20,211 bases of DNA from Actinomycetota bacterium (GCA_016870855.1 VGAF01000015.1:1-20211), one strand, 5' to 3'. Numbered from the stretch's first letter, positions 7,367 to 16,607 are shown. A program made the numbers and translations. Notes: a model not told the origin generated them from the sequence alone.

Positions 7367-10300
7367 ATGTTAGACGTCAACTTTTTCGATGAGTTAAGAA
7401 TCGGTCTTGCCTCAGCTGAAAACATCCGCGAATGGTCATTCGGCGAGGTAAAGAAGCCAGAAACTATTAACTACCGAACACTCAAGCCGGAAAAAGATGG
7501 TCTCTTCGATGAGAAGATCTTTGGACCAACTCGTGATTGGGAGTGCTACTGCGGTAAGTACAAGCGCGTCCGATTTAAGGGCATTATCTGCGAACGCTGC
7601 GGTGTTGAAGTAACACGTGCAAAAGTTCGCCGCGAGCGCATGGGACATATCGAACTCGCAGCGCCAGTCACTCACATTTGGTACTTCAAGGGCGTTCCTT
7701 CTCGCCTTGGTTACCTTCTAGATCTTGCACCAAAGGATCTTGAGAAGGTCATCTACTTCGCTGCTTACATGATCACTGAGGTTGATACCGAGGGTCGTGA
7801 AGAAGATTTGGCGAAATTAGAGAAGCGCGTAAATACCGATCGCAAGAAGATTGAAACCAAGCGCGATACTGATCTCGCTACTCGTCAAGAGAAGATGGAG
7901 AATGATCTATCTGATCTTGAAGATGAAGGTGCAAAGTCCGATCAAAAGCGTAAGGTCCGTGAGTCCGGTGAACGCGAGTTGAAGTCGATTCGTGATCGCG
8001 CCCAGAAAGAACTCGATCGTCTCGAGGAAGTCTGGAAGCGCTTCAAGGATCTTAAGGTTGGCGATCTCGAAGGTGATGAGAATTTTTACCGTGAGATGCG
8101 CGATCGTTACGGAATTTATTTCAAGGGCTTTATGGGCGCGACTGCGATCCAGAAGCGACTTGAGACATTTGATCTACAAGCTGAGTACGACAAGCTCACT
8201 GATATTGCTGAGAATGGCAAGGGACAGAAAAAGACCCGCGCTATCAAGCGCTTGAAAGTTGTTAACTCATTCCTTAGTACCAATAACAGTCCATCATCGA
8301 TGGTCCTGGATTGTGTCCCAGTTATTCCACCAGACCTACGTCCGATGGTTCAACTTGATGGTGGCCGTTTTGCGACCTCAGATCTAAATGATCTCTATCG
8401 CCGCGTCATCAACCGTAATAATCGTTTGAAGCGTCTAGTTGATCTCGGCGCTCCAGAAATTATTGTTAATAATGAGAAGCGCATGCTCCAAGAAGCAGTC
8501 GACGCGCTCTTCGATAACGGTCGTCGCGGTCGCCCTGTAACGGGTCCAGGAAACCGCGCCTTGAAGTCGCTCTCTGACATGCTTAAAGGCAAACAGGGTC
8601 GCTTCCGCCAGAACCTTCTTGGAAAGCGCGTTGATTACTCAGGTCGTTCGGTAATCGTCGTCGGTCCACAGCTCAAGCTCCACCAATGCGGACTTCCAAA
8701 GCAGATGGCGCTCGAATTGTTCAAGCCATTCGTAATGAAGCGTTTGGTTGATTTGAATCATGCCCAGAACATCAAGAGCGCAAAGCGTATGGTTGAGCGT
8801 TCTCGTGCAGTTGTTTGGGATGTTCTCGAAGAGGTTATTGCTGAGCATCCAGTTCTCTTGAACCGTGCTCCAACCTTGCACCGTCTTGGTATCCAAGCTT
8901 TCGAACCACAACTAATCGAAGGTAAAGCGATCCAGATTCACCCACTTGTATGTACTGCGTTTAACGCAGACTTCGACGGTGACCAGATGGCGGTCCACGT
9001 TCCACTTTCTGCTGAAGCGCAAGCCGAAGCTCGTATCTTGATGTTGTCTTCAAATAACATCTTGTCGCCAGCTTCTGGCCGACCACTCACCGCTCCTACC
9101 CAGGATATGGTGCTTGGTCTTTATTACTTAACTTCAAATCGCGATAACCAACTTGGCGAGGGAAGAAGCTTTACCTCTATCGCTGAAGGTTTGATGGCTT
9201 ATGAAGCTAAGAGCCTTGCGGTTCAAGCAAAGATCAAGATCCGCGTGAATATAGATGGCGAGTTGGTAACTAAGGAGACAACTCTTGGAAGAGCAATCTT
9301 CAATGAGATTCTTCCTGAAGGATTCCCATACGTTGATCATGAAGTAACAAAGAAGGCGCTCGGCGCAATCGTTGATAATCTCGCTGAAGGTTATCCAAAG
9401 GTTGTTGTTGCGCGCGTTCTTGATGATCTAAAGGAACTTGGTTTCCGTTGGGCAACTCGCGCTGGCGCAACAATCGGTATCGTCGATGTTGTTACACCAT
9501 CACGTAAGAACGAGATCTTGGCTGGCTACGAAGATAAGGCCGATAAGGTCCAATCCCAGTACGACCTTGGTTTGATTACTGATGATGAGCGTCGTCAGGA
9601 ATTGATCGAGATTTGGACTCAAGCTACTAACGATGTCGCTAAGGAGATGGAAGATAACTTCCCACGGACCAACCCAGTTTGGATGATGGTCTACTCCGGC
9701 GCGCGTGGAAATATGATGCAGATCCGCCAGATCGCGGGTATGCGTGGACTTGTGGCTAATCCAAAGGGAGAAATCATCCCTCGTCCGATTAAGTCAAACT
9801 TCCGAGAAGGTCTCTCAGTACTTGAGTACTTCATCTCAACTCACGGTGCTCGTAAGGGTCTTGCTGATACTGCGCTTCGTACCGCAGATGCTGGCTATCT
9901 AACTCGACGTCTCTGCGATGTCGCTCAAGATGTCATCATCCGTGAAGAAGATTGCGGAACAGATCGTGGCCTGGCGCTAAAGATCGCTGAAGTTGTTAAT
10001 GGAAAACTAACTCGTGATGATCATGTTGAGACTGCGATCTACGGTCGCATCGTCGTCGAAGATGTTGTTGCTGATGGCAAGACAATCATTGCCGCTGGCC
10101 AAGATCTTGGTGATCGTGTAATTGATGAGTTGGTTGCTGCTGGCGTAGCTGAGGTAAAGGTACGTTCAGTAATGACTTGCGATTCAAAGGTCGGTCTATG
10201 TGCGAAGTGCTACGGCCGCTCAATGGCGACCGGCAAACTCGTTGATGTGGGTGAAGCAGTTGGAATCATCGCTGCCCAATCAATTGGTGAGCCTGGCACA

Positions 10301-11191
10301 CAGCTAACGATGCGTACCTTCCACACCGGTGGCGCTGCAACAGCATCAGGTGACATCACTCATGGTCTACCTCGCGTTGTTGAGCTCTTCGAAGCACGTA
10401 CTCCTAAGGGCGTTGCTCCGATTGCTGAAGCAGCTGGCGTTGTCTCATTTACCGAAGATTCAAAGGGCAAGAAGATTATCGTCACCCCAGAAGATGGTGG
10501 CGAAGCGACTGCCTACCCGATTACTCGCCGTCAGAAACTTCTCGTAGAAGAAGGAATGAAGGTATCGGTCGGACAACAAATGGTCGTTGGCGCAATTGAT
10601 CCAAAGCAGGTTCTAAAGATCCTCGGACCACGCGCAACCCAGACCCACTTGGTAAATGAAATTCAAGAGGTTTACCGCTCCCAAGGTGTAGGCATCCACG
10701 ATAAGCACATCGAAATTATCGTCAAACAGATGCTCCGTCGTATCACCGTTCTTGAACCAGGTGATACCGATCTACTTCCTGGTGAATTGGTTGATCACCT
10801 TCGCTTCCAGGCTGCAAACCGCGAAGCGGTAACAAAAGGTGGCAAGGCTGCTTCTGGTCGCCCTGAACTTATGGGTATCACCAAGGCATCTCTTGCAACT
10901 GAATCCTGGCTATCAGCTGCATCCTTCCAAGAGACAACGCGCGTCCTAACCGATGCTGCGCTCTCTGAGCGAAGCGATCCACTACTAGGCCTCAAGGAAA
11001 ACGTCATCATCGGTAAGTTGATCCCAGCAGGTACCGGACTATCACGTTACAGAAATGTCCGCGTTGAGCCTACTGAGGAAGCAAAGGCAGCTGTCTATGC
11101 CGCTTACGATGAGTATGACTACACGCCATTTGAATCAACTGGTTCGGGTGAAGCAGTTCGCCTTGATGAGTTTGAATCTGGATCGCGTTAA
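7367..11191 (+). CDS. rpoC: DNA-directed RNA polymerase subunit beta'
   Basis: The beta' subunit carries the catalytic metal site of RNA polymerase. The 1274-residue protein starts at ATG 7367 after AGGGGGAG. It shows the N-terminal zinc site (C60, C62, C75, C78) and the active-site NADFDGD at 533-539, with the Mg2+-binding D535, D537 and D539. The second zinc site is C863, C938, C945 and C948. The bridge-helix/trigger-loop region includes SIGEPGTQLTMRTFHTGG. A charged, coiled-coil-like insert of about 100 residues follows the clamp start, near residues 145-250, as is typical of Actinobacteria. A strong terminator ends the operon. Confidence 0.98.
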   Translation: MLDVNFFDELRIGLASAENIREWSFGEVKKPETINYRTLKPEKDGLFDEKIFGPTRDWECYCGKYKRVRFKGIICERCGVEVTRAKVRRERMGHIELAAPVTHIWYFKGVPSRLGYLLDLAPKDLEKVIYFAAYMITEVDTEGREEDLAKLEKRVNTDRKKIETKRDTDLATRQEKMENDLSDLEDEGAKSDQKRKVRESGERELKSIRDRAQKELDRLEEVWKRFKDLKVGDLEGDENFYREMRDRYGIYFKGFMGATAIQKRLETFDLQAEYDKLTDIAENGKGQKKTRAIKRLKVVNSFLSTNNSPSSMVLDCVPVIPPDLRPMVQLDGGRFATSDLNDLYRRVINRNNRLKRLVDLGAPEIIVNNEKRMLQEAVDALFDNGRRGRPVTGPGNRALKSLSDMLKGKQGRFRQNLLGKRVDYSGRSVIVVGPQLKLHQCGLPKQMALELFKPFVMKRLVDLNHAQNIKSAKRMVERSRAVVWDVLEEVIAEHPVLLNRAPTLHRLGIQAFEPQLIEGKAIQIHPLVCTAFNADFDGDQMAVHVPLSAEAQAEARILMLSSNNILSPASGRPLTAPTQDMVLGLYYLTSNRDNQLGEGRSFTSIAEGLMAYEAKSLAVQAKIKIRVNIDGELVTKETTLGRAIFNEILPEGFPYVDHEVTKKALGAIVDNLAEGYPKVVVARVLDDLKELGFRWATRAGATIGIVDVVTPSRKNEILAGYEDKADKVQSQYDLGLITDDERRQELIEIWTQATNDVAKEMEDNFPRTNPVWMMVYSGARGNMMQIRQIAGMRGLVANPKGEIIPRPIKSNFREGLSVLEYFISTHGARKGLADTALRTADAGYLTRRLCDVAQDVIIREEDCGTDRGLALKIAEVVNGKLTRDDHVETAIYGRIVVEDVVADGKTIIAAGQDLGDRVIDELVAAGVAEVKVRSVMTCDSKVGLCAKCYGRSMATGKLVDVGEAVGIIAAQSIGEPGTQLTMRTFHTGGAATASGDITHGLPRVVELFEARTPKGVAPIAEAAGVVSFTEDSKGKKIIVTPEDGGEATAYPITRRQKLLVEEGMKVSVGQQMVVGAIDPKQVLKILGPRATQTHLVNEIQEVYRSQGVGIHDKHIEIIVKQMLRRITVLEPGDTDLLPGELVDHLRFQAANREAVTKGGKAASGRPELMGITKASLATESWLSAASFQETTRVLTDAALSERSDPLLGLKENVIIGKLIPAGTGLSRYRNVRVEPTEEAKAAVYAAYDEYDYTPFESTGSGEAVRLDEFESGSR

Positions 11192-11208
11192 TTAAGAAGT
11201 AACTAAAG

Positions 11209-11240
11209 ATCCCCGGTTAGAAATAGCCGGGGATTTTTTA
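11209..11240 (+). terminator. Terminator after rpoC, possibly bidirectional
   Basis: ATCCCCGGTTA (11209-11219) pairs with TAGCCGGGGAT (11224-11234) around a GAAA tetraloop, with one G-T wobble, followed by TTTTTTA. It is a strong terminator for rpoBC. The minus-strand dehydrogenase gene ends inside the T tail at 11238, and the opposite flank reads CTTTAGTTACTTCTT, so the same hairpin may stop both converging transcripts. Confidence 0.92.
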
Positions 11241-12221
11241 TGGCTTTAGAACGATTCGGATTGGATTTCCGATTTTCTTTGCTAACTTCTCAAGAGCGAG
11301 CGCAGCTTGATCGAGCGGAAGAACCTCAGAAACTGATTTAGCAAGATTTAATTTTCCACTTCTTACAAATTCAACTAACTCCTTGGTGTGATGCGCCTCT
11401 GAGCCATAATGGCCAAGCACTTGGGTGCGCATGTATGTAAAAGCCATGTCATTTGGGATAGTGATCGGTTCATTTGCGATACCAACAATCACTAGGCGAC
11501 CTTGCTCGCCGAGAAGTGAAAGGGCCTGTTTTCTCACAGGGGTTACACCGGCAAAATCGAAGGCGGCATTTAGGCCGCGGTGTTTCTTTAGCTCCTCATT
11601 ACTTGGATCAAAGGCGAAATCAGCGCCGATTTCAAGCGCTTTTTCCCGGGCATCGCTCCTTGGGTCAATCGCAATCACCTTGCTACAACCAATCATCTTT
11701 AAGAGCTGGACGGCATGAATCCCAAGTCCACCTACACCAAAAACCGCAACGCTCTCTCCGGCTTGGATCTTTGCAGTTGATGAGATTGCGGCCCACGGTG
11801 TTGAGACAGCATCAGGAATTATTGCGGCCTGTTCAAAGGGCAAGGCATCTGGAATCTTCACGACAAGAGATTCCTTGGCAATCACATATTCGGCATAACC
11901 ACCGTCATAGTCAAAACCGAGAGTTGTGATCTGATTTTTCTCATTTCGTTCACCGGCTATTACGAGAACTCGATCTCCGACTTTAAAGTTAGAGATGCCA
12001 TCACCAACTTGATCAATAGTTCCTGCTACCTCATGGCCAAGTGTTACTTCATCTCCTTGTAGGTAGCCTGGCTTCAAAGTGCCATCTAAGAAGTGGACAT
12101 CAGAGAGACAGACACCCGCAGCGCCAATTTTTATCCGCACTTCGCCCTTGGCGGCGCTAGGAGTTGGAACATCTTTAACTTCAAACTTTCGAGTTGCGAC
12201 AGTTATGCGTCCGGCCTTCAT
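11238..12221 (-). CDS. Zinc-type alcohol dehydrogenase (MDR superfamily)
   Basis: This is a medium-chain dehydrogenase/reductase that should oxidise an alcohol or reduce a carbonyl with NAD(P)H; the substrate cannot be read from the sequence. The 327-residue protein has an N-terminal GroES-like domain with catalytic zinc ligands C38 (GVCLSD) and H63-E64 (GHEVAG), and D137 where the third ligand is expected. The nucleotide-binding motif is GVGGLG at 162-167, with D186 after the next strand, which favours NAD. The four-cysteine structural zinc lobe is missing, replaced by a short loop near residues 91-105. Its ATG overlaps the TGA of the upstream kinase gene by ATGA, so the two are probably translated together. 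Confidence 0.88.
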   Translation of the reverse strand: MKAGRITVATRKFEVKDVPTPSAAKGEVRIKIGAAGVCLSDVHFLDGTLKPGYLQGDEVTLGHEVAGTIDQVGDGISNFKVGDRVLVIAGERNEKNQITTLGFDYDGGYAEYVIAKESLVVKIPDALPFEQAAIIPDAVSTPWAAISSTAKIQAGESVAVFGVGGLGIHAVQLLKMIGCSKVIAIDPRSDAREKALEIGADFAFDPSNEELKKHRGLNAAFDFAGVTPVRKQALSLLGEQGRLVIVGIANEPITIPNDMAFTYMRTQVLGHYGSEAHHTKELVEFVRSGKLNLAKSVSEVLPLDQAALALEKLAKKIGNPIRIVLKP

Positions 12222-13243
12222 GAGATTAATCCTTGCGCACGATTGATAAGAATATTTACACCAACACCAAAACCCTTGAAAGCGGGGTTAGTAGTTTGGC
12301 CTGTCCGATACCGCGCCCAGATTTGTTGAATAATTACCGTCAATCTAAAGAGTCCGAAGACTTCATAGAAAGTGAAATCGCCACACTTTCGGCCACTTAA
12401 CTCTAGGTATTTGGCGATGAACTCTTTGCGAGTGGGCATTCCTTCAAGATGACTTGGCTGGCGACGAAGTGAGGCGAATTCCGGATTGTCATCTCGGTCG
12501 ACCCAATAAGCAAGGGCCGAACCGAGATCCATAAGCGGATCACCCACTGTGGCGAGCTCCCAATCAAGCACGCCCACTAGCTTTTTTCGCCCTAAATCCA
12601 AGACCATGTTGTCGATCCGCCAATCGCCATGAATGATGCACGAACCAACATCTTCTGGTTTATTTACATCTAGCCAACGAATCACATCTTCACCATCTGG
12701 GACATCATCAGTTAACGCGTTGCGATAACGCTTAGACCAGCCCTCGACTTGGCGAGTTGCATACCCAGGACCTTTATTCAATTCCGAAAGTACAGTTGCA
12801 TCAACGGCGTGGAGTTGAGCTAATCCCGCTACAAGACTTGTGGCCATAATCGAGATATCTTCTTTAGTAAGCGTCTCGGGAACATCACGGCGGAAGATAT
12901 CTCCGGTAATCCGGTGCATGACATAGAAATCAGAACCGAGAATCGAGTGATCTTCACAGAGCGCAATGACTTTTGGAACTAAGTCATAGACTGGCTTCAA
13001 ACGAGATTGAATCAAGAACTCTCGCTTCATATCGTGAGCAGAAACCGCTTTTGTGCCAACCGGTGGTCGACGTAGTACTAATTCGCGATCAGGATATTTC
13101 AATAGATAAGTTAGATTTGAGGCGCCACTTCTGAATTGACTTACCGTAGGCAATTCTTCTAATTCAAGATAACTCTTAAGCCAGTTATGAACTTTTGCGA
13201 GATCAAATGTATCTTCATCGCGAACTGGCGTCAGATCGCTCAT
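12218..13243 (-). CDS. APH-like phosphotransferase, ACAD10/11 kinase-domain type
   Basis: The protein belongs to the aminoglycoside phosphotransferase/choline kinase fold, but the context argues against drug resistance. The 341 residues contain a P-loop-like FRSGASNLTYLL, VLRRPP at 57-61, the catalytic loop HGDWRIDN at 205-212 (D207 base, N212 metal) and the metal-binding DWE at 227-229. Its gene is locked by ATGA overlaps between an acyl-CoA dehydrogenase and an alcohol dehydrogenase. In human ACAD10/ACAD11 and in the Pseudomonas levulinate pathway (LvaA), such kinases phosphorylate 4-hydroxyacyl-CoA before an acyl-CoA dehydrogenase-type partner removes the phosphate. That role is inferred here from the pairing. 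Confidence 0.85.
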   Translation of the reverse strand: MSDLTPVRDEDTFDLAKVHNWLKSYLELEELPTVSQFRSGASNLTYLLKYPDRELVLRRPPVGTKAVSAHDMKREFLIQSRLKPVYDLVPKVIALCEDHSILGSDFYVMHRITGDIFRRDVPETLTKEDISIMATSLVAGLAQLHAVDATVLSELNKGPGYATRQVEGWSKRYRNALTDDVPDGEDVIRWLDVNKPEDVGSCIIHGDWRIDNMVLDLGRKKLVGVLDWELATVGDPLMDLGSALAYWVDRDDNPEFASLRRQPSHLEGMPTRKEFIAKYLELSGRKCGDFTFYEVFGLFRLTVIIQQIWARYRTGQTTNPAFKGFGVGVNILINRAQGLIS

Positions 13244-14451
13244 GAGATATAAGGCTTAAGCTCTAATCTTGCTAGGTCGCGGATATGAACTTCATCTGGC
13301 CCATCAACGATTCGAAGGACGCGGATTCCTGCAAACATGGAAGCCAGCGGCGTATCTTGGCTTACGCCAGCGCCACCATGGGATTGGATAGCGTGATCAA
13401 TAATATCTTGAGCCATTCGGGGGACCGCGACCTTAATAGCAGCTATTTCCTTGCGAGCAGCCTTAGCGCCTTGATTATCAATGATCCACGCTGCTTTTAG
13501 AACCAAGAGGCGAGCCTGTTCGATGTTGATTCGGGCGGTTGCAATCCAATCTTGGATGACACCCTGGCGAGCAAGTTCTTTTCCGAACGGAGTTCTTGTA
13601 AGGGAGCGCTTAATCATTAATTGCAGCGCACGCTCAGCCATTCCGATAGCGCGCATACAGTGATGAATTCGCCCTGGGCCAAGGCGGGCTTGCGCGAGTG
13701 CGAAACCTTCGCCCTCTTTGCCGATGAGATTACTTACCGGGACTTTCACATCAGTGAACGAGACTTCAGCATGGCCATGTTGATCGACATATCCAAGTAC
13801 ATCCAAATTCCTAATTACCTCAACACCTGGAGTATCAATCGGAACTAGAACCATCGATTGCTGTTTATGTTCTTCAGCATCGGGGTTAGTTTTGCCCATC
13901 ACAATCAGGATTTTGCAACGTTCATCCATCGCTCCGGTGGTCCACCATTTCGCGCCATTAATGATGTAGTGATCACCATCGCGTTTGATACTTGTGCGGA
14001 TATTGCGGGCATCGCTAGATGCAACATCAGGTTCAGTCATTGCAAAACCAGATCTAATCTCACCAGCAAGGAGCGGATCTAGCCATTGCTTCTTTTGTAG
14101 ATCACTTCCAAACATGTCTAGCAATTCCATATTTCCAGTATCTGGAGCTGCGCAATTAATCGCTTCAGGTGCGATATCAGGAGACCAACCAGTTATCTCA
14201 GCTAGCGTCGCATAATCCGTAACTGTTAGATGATGGTCAAGATGTGGCAAAAAGAGATTCCATAACCCTTGCGCTTTTGCTTTCTTCTTTAACTCTTCAA
14301 CAATAGGCGGCAGCTTGTGTGGCGTGCCGGCCTTGAAGAAGGCGGTTCGTTGCTCGCGATAGATCGATTCGGCGGGAAAGACCTCTTTATCCATAAAGGC
14401 TTGCAGTTTCGCCGCATATTCGGTTGCCTTAGGGCTTAGGCCGAAATCCAT
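13240..14451 (-). CDS. Acyl-CoA dehydrogenase, ACAD10/ACAD11-like
   Basis: This FAD enzyme family oxidises acyl-CoA thioesters. The ACAD10/11 branch also processes 4-phosphoacyl-CoA formed by a partner kinase. I choose ATG 14451, giving 403 residues beginning MDFGLSPKATEY; the frame runs open further upstream but that sequence lacks family features and runs antisense through the SDR gene. Visible motifs are APDTGNMELL (102-111), FAMTEPDVASSDA (136-148), the GRIHHCMRAIG stretch (260-270) and SHGGAGVSQDTPLA (357-370). VDGPDEVH (382-389) is the C-terminal signature in place of the common YEG motif. These match the ACAD11 subgroup. The gene heads a three-gene minus-strand operon, with the kinase ATG overlapping its TGA. 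Confidence 0.88.
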   Translation of the reverse strand: MDFGLSPKATEYAAKLQAFMDKEVFPAESIYREQRTAFFKAGTPHKLPPIVEELKKKAKAQGLWNLFLPHLDHHLTVTDYATLAEITGWSPDIAPEAINCAAPDTGNMELLDMFGSDLQKKQWLDPLLAGEIRSGFAMTEPDVASSDARNIRTSIKRDGDHYIINGAKWWTTGAMDERCKILIVMGKTNPDAEEHKQQSMVLVPIDTPGVEVIRNLDVLGYVDQHGHAEVSFTDVKVPVSNLIGKEGEGFALAQARLGPGRIHHCMRAIGMAERALQLMIKRSLTRTPFGKELARQGVIQDWIATARINIEQARLLVLKAAWIIDNQGAKAARKEIAAIKVAVPRMAQDIIDHAIQSHGGAGVSQDTPLASMFAGIRVLRIVDGPDEVHIRDLARLELKPYIS

Positions 14452-14494
14452 GCGAGTACCGTACGCATACTTCGCAGAAATTAGGAGAGGGAAG
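14452..14494. promoter_or_regulatory. 43-bp divergent promoter region
   Basis: Only 43 bases separate the oppositely directed acyl-CoA dehydrogenase and SDR starts. On the minus strand TACGGT ends six bases before the ATG, compatible with a leaderless start. On the plus strand a CATACT-like -10 lies before AGGAGAGG (14483-14490), the SDR ribosome-binding site. The promoters must overlap, which suggests joint control. Box assignments are tentative. Confidence 0.4.
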
Positions 14495-15256
14495 ATGAGT
14501 GTTCTTGACCGCTTTCGCTTAGATGGAAAGGTCGCTGTAGTAACCGGAGCCTCATCAGGACTCGGAGTTGCATTTGCAAAGGCGCTCGCTGAAGCTGGCG
14601 CTGATGTAATCCTAGGTGCGCGTCGTGAAGAGCGCCTTCCGGAGACTGGAAAATTAGTTGAGGCCGCAGGACGAAAATTCGCAGCAAAGCGAACTGATGT
14701 TACAAAGCCAGAAGAGTGCGATGCGCTGATTGCATTTGCAATTGAGAAGTTCGGCAAGGCAGATATTTTGGTCAATAACGCCGGCGTTGGAACCGCGGTT
14801 CCATCAACGCGTGAAACCCCAGAACAATTTAGAAGCGTGCTCGATGTGAATTTGATGGGCGCTTATTGGATGGCCCAGGCATTTGCGAGAGCAAATAAAG
14901 ATGGCGGAGTGATTGTAAATATCTCCAGCATCTTAGGGATTAAACCGCAAGGACTGCCACAAGCTGCGTATGCATCAAGTAAGGCTGGGCTAATCGGATT
15001 AACTAGAGATCTAGCCGCACAATGGACTGGAAGAAAGAAGATCCGCGTTAATGCTGTTGCCCCCGGATTCTTTCCATCTGAGATGAGCGATGAGTTACCG
15101 AAAGATATGGTTGAGATGCTCAAGATGTTTGCACCAGCCGGCCGACTCGGTGACCCGGACGAGTTAGCAGCAACCTTAATCTGGCTCGTTAGCGATGCCT
15201 CAAGCTATGTAACAGGAATTACCGTGCCAGTTGATGGCGGATTGGTGATGCCTTAA
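14495..15256 (+). CDS. Short-chain dehydrogenase/reductase (FabG-like)
   Basis: This classical SDR should interconvert an alcohol and a ketone using NAD(P). I choose ATG 14495, five bases after AGGAGAGG, rather than the in-frame ATG at 14450 that overlaps the divergent gene. The 253-residue protein has TGASSGLG at 17-24, NNAG at 94-97, catalytic S145, and Y159/K163 in AYASSKAG. It ends with the usual SSYVTGITVPVDGG. R43-R44 after the second strand hints at NADP preference. It lies divergent from the kinase/acyl-CoA dehydrogenase operon, so it may act on the same substrate chain, for example reducing a 4-oxoacyl-CoA or oxidising a 3-hydroxyacyl-CoA. That assignment is inference. Confidence 0.9.
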   Translation: MSVLDRFRLDGKVAVVTGASSGLGVAFAKALAEAGADVILGARREERLPETGKLVEAAGRKFAAKRTDVTKPEECDALIAFAIEKFGKADILVNNAGVGTAVPSTRETPEQFRSVLDVNLMGAYWMAQAFARANKDGGVIVNISSILGIKPQGLPQAAYASSKAGLIGLTRDLAAQWTGRKKIRVNAVAPGFFPSEMSDELPKDMVEMLKMFAPAGRLGDPDELAATLIWLVSDASSYVTGITVPVDGGLVMP

Positions 15257-15274
15257 AAAGGGAGTTAACCCTTT
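15257..15274. terminator. Small hairpin between converging SDR and deoD genes
   Basis: AAAGGG (15257-15262) and CCCTTT (15269-15274) form a 6-bp stem with loop AGTTAA. The two genes end only nine bases apart, so it could be a weak bidirectional terminator. The stem is short and the tail poor. Confidence 0.35.
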
Positions 15275-15966
15275 ATTAGTGCGTGGAGCCCAACTTCGAC
15301 CATGTCATTCAAGGTCCGCTCGCGCGCCTCAGAATCCATAGCCTCATGGGTAAAGACATGATCGCTAATGGTCATAATCGCAAGGGCCCGTCGATTCTTC
15401 CGCGCCGCGATTGAGTAGAGCTGGTTGGCTTCCATTTCAAGAGCTAGTACTCCATGCTGTTGGAGTTTTTTAGCTGAATCAGTCTCGTCATAGAAGAAGT
15501 CCATTGAGGAGACGCCACCAACGTGGACTCTTTCAAACTTCTTACTTGCTTCATAAGCAGCCATCAAAAGGTGGAAATCGCAATGCGGCGCGAAGTCGAG
15601 GCCATTAGTGAAACGGCGATTAATGTTTGAATCGGTAGATGCAGTCATGGCAAGCACCAAATCGCCAACCTTTGTTTTATCTTGGATTCCGCCAGCAGTT
15701 CCGATTCGGATCGCAACTTGAGCATCGTATTCATTAAAGAGCTCGGTTACATAAATAGAAGCAGAAGGAAGTCCCATTCCAGTTCCTTGGACAGAGACAC
15801 GCTCACCTTTATATGTTCCAGTGAATCCAAACATGTTTCTTACTGAGTTGTATTGCTTAGCGTTCTCTAGGTAATTATCAGCGACCCATTTTGCTCTAAG
15901 TGGGTCACCAGGAAGAAGGATTCGTTCGGCGACTTCGCCCTTTGCTGCCCCGATATGTACGCTCAT
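15265..15966 (-). CDS. deoD: Purine nucleoside phosphorylase, DeoD (hexameric) type
   Basis: The enzyme splits purine (deoxy)nucleosides with phosphate to the free base and (deoxy)ribose-1-phosphate, in cytosolic purine salvage. The 233-residue length fits the hexameric DeoD class. Visible landmarks are H4 near the N-terminus, LPGDPLRAK at 18-26 (phosphate-binding G20, R24), R43, GMGLPSASIY at 63-72 and RIGTAGG at 87-93. ALEMEAN at 175-181 contacts ribose and SDH at 201-203 holds the catalytic Asp (D202; D204 in E. coli numbering). The start lies two bases after the stop of the hemolysin III gene, with no clear ribosome-binding site, so it is probably translationally coupled. Confidence 0.94.
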   Translation of the reverse strand: MSVHIGAAKGEVAERILLPGDPLRAKWVADNYLENAKQYNSVRNMFGFTGTYKGERVSVQGTGMGLPSASIYVTELFNEYDAQVAIRIGTAGGIQDKTKVGDLVLAMTASTDSNINRRFTNGLDFAPHCDFHLLMAAYEASKKFERVHVGGVSSMDFFYDETDSAKKLQQHGVLALEMEANQLYSIAARKNRRALAIMTISDHVFTHEAMDSEARERTLNDMVEVGLHALIKG

Positions 15967-15968
15967 AG

Positions 15969-16607
15969 TTAGCGAACAATAACAAGGACGGCAGCAATAA
16001 AGTGCGAGATGAAGGCTGCGGCGGTTAAGGCATGGAATAGTTCATGGAATCCAAACCAATTTATTGAGAGGTTTGGCTTCTTCACCGCGTAGATGATTGC
16101 GCCGGCTGAGTAAAGAACACCGCCGAGTGCGATCAACGTGAAGACCAAGGGGCCACCGGAAGCGTAAAAGTCAGGGAAGTAGATAAATGCCGCCCAACCA
16201 AGGGCTAGATAAATGGGTACATAGAGCCATTTAGGAGCGGATAACCAGAAGACGCGAAAGATCCCAGATAGAAGCGCGCCGCCCCAGACAAGTGATAAAA
16301 GTATTACCGCTTGCTGCTTTTCCAGCAGGTAAATTGAAAAAGGGGTGTAGGTACCGGCGATTAGTAGTGGAATATTGGCGTGATCAATGCGGCGCCAAAC
16401 GGCCTTAGCAGCGGGGCTCCAAGGAACTCGGTGATAGATCGCGCTACAAGTAAAGAGTGAGACGGCAGTCAAAGTGAAGATAGTTAGAGTAATTCGGCCA
16501 CGTAGCTCCGAGGTAATTGTTACGAGCGTCAACCCCGCGACTAGCGCAAGCGGTGACATCACTAGATGGATGATGCCGCGCAGTTTCGGTCTACTTAATA
16601 CGTTCAT
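15969..16607 (-). CDS. Hemolysin III / PAQR family membrane protein (TrhA-like)
   Basis: This is an integral membrane protein of the PAQR/hemolysin III superfamily, whose bacterial members have been linked to membrane-lipid homeostasis; haemolytic activity should not be assumed. The 212 residues contain about seven hydrophobic segments. The conserved polar residues of the fold are present: SAIYHR (55-60), RRIDHANIP with D75-H76, LLIAGTYTP, and GFHELFHAL (186-194) with H188 and H192, plus H202. These His residues and H59 form the putative metal site. Its start overlaps the end of the PIN toxin gene by 17 bases, and deoD follows after two bases. Confidence 0.93.
   Translation of the reverse strand: MNVLSRPKLRGIIHLVMSPLALVAGLTLVTITSELRGRITLTIFTLTAVSLFTCSAIYHRVPWSPAAKAVWRRIDHANIPLLIAGTYTPFSIYLLEKQQAVILLSLVWGGALLSGIFRVFWLSAPKWLYVPIYLALGWAAFIYFPDFYASGGPLVFTLIALGGVLYSAGAIIYAVKKPNLSINWFGFHELFHALTAAAFISHFIAAVLVIVR

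Noticed and set aside
12218..13243. Aminoglycoside resistance gene
   Set aside because: The APH fold is present, but the DWE and HGDWRIDN motifs and the coupling to an ACAD11-like gene point to the acyl-CoA-linked kinase subgroup.
14452..14775. N-terminal extension of the acyl-CoA dehydrogenase
   Set aside because: The extension is Ser/Ala/Arg-rich, runs antisense through the SDR gene and has no family similarity. MDFGLSP at 14451 is a normal start.
15969..16607. Haemolysin as a virulence factor
   Set aside because: The name is historical. The sequence is an ordinary PAQR membrane protein in a non-pathogenic context.
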